DNA of 64,000 nucleotides from a virus: IMG/VR virus record IMGVR_UViG_3300020204_000007, positions 105,060 to 169,059 of that record; one strand, 5' to 3'. Shown piece by piece: positions 63,956 to 64,000 of this stretch (position 1 is its first letter; each line of letters starts with the position of its first letter). The notes under the pieces were generated by a model. It saw only the letters and a program-made list of their open reading frames with translations, ran no database searches and was not told where the DNA came from. The position numbers and the translations under genes were made by a program.

Positions 63956-64000
63956 CAGATTTTATTGAAATTACATTAGTTAGTGCGGATGAAGTGCTAA
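63952..64000 (+). CDS. Start of a further gene, cut by window edge
   Basis: ATG 63952 overlaps the preceding stop (ATGA). The visible N-terminus is MTDFIEITLVSADEVL and the frame stays open to the window edge. Confidence 0.5.
   Translation, partial: MTDFIEITLVSADEVL

Noticed and set aside
1-64000. CRISPR array
   Set aside because: The recurring sequences are promoters at irregular, gene-sized distances, not short repeats with uniform spacers. No cas genes are present.

Overview
The window looks like part of the genome of a large, AT-rich, virulent tailed phage with a contractile (myovirus-type) tail. Supporting evidence: a prohead protease of the T4 gp21 type with no capsid genes alongside it, a long tail operon (tail-tube-like proteins, chaperone-like genes, tape measure, baseplate hub, spike), a cluster of long tail-fibre genes, two UvsW-like helicases, a nucleotide-metabolism operon, one tRNA and dozens of very small overlapping genes of unknown function. 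I see no integrase, repressor cassette, plasmid partition genes, IS element or CRISPR array. The host cannot be named. Signal peptides, a lipoprotein and sigma-28-type promoters fit a Gram-negative host but do not prove one.

Layout. 1-1.65 kb: small minus-strand genes behind duplicated control regions studded with 12-bp palindromes. 1.7-2.1 kb: a gene-free, hairpin-rich stretch that may be a non-coding RNA. 2.1-22.1 kb: about 55 short plus-strand genes, mostly unknown. The recognisable ones are two zinc-protease-like proteins, a secreted ClpP-like protease, a Mom-like DNA modification enzyme, a methyltransferase, a deaminase, a NifU-like Fe-S protein, a GP88 protein, a KTSC protein and an MbcA/ParS-like antitoxin domain. 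22-30.3 kb: helicase, two large repeat or multidomain proteins, then a minus-strand operon of two P-loop kinases, a 2OG-Fe(II) dioxygenase and dUTPase. 30.4-34.4 kb: MoxR-type AAA+ ATPase, lytic transglycosylase and VWA/metallopeptidase protein, followed by a tRNA. 34.4-58.4 kb: the minus-strand tail, baseplate and fibre operon, interrupted only by a plus-strand dCMP-hydroxymethylase-like gene. 58.5-64 kb: small genes, prohead protease, second helicase and a GT9-type glycosyltransferase.

The most striking signal is a promoter family. About 20 copies of TAAA-16 nt-CCGATAT/A occur, essentially the sigma-28 (FliA/SigD) consensus. In at least eight copies the -35 TAAA supplies the stop codon of the preceding gene, and many leaders begin with a short 5' hairpin. 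The accessory region therefore reads as a tiling of standardised promoter/leader/gene cassettes driven by a sigma-28-like factor. No sigma factor gene is visible in this window.

A second theme is DNA modification and nucleotide control. A thymidylate-synthase-fold protein carries Asp in place of the pyrimidine-specifying Asn, as T4 dCMP hydroxymethylase does. Together with a dNMP-kinase-like protein, dUTPase, a dioxygenase, a Mom-like protein and a GT9 glycosyltransferase, it suggests a modified-base genome. That last step is inference.
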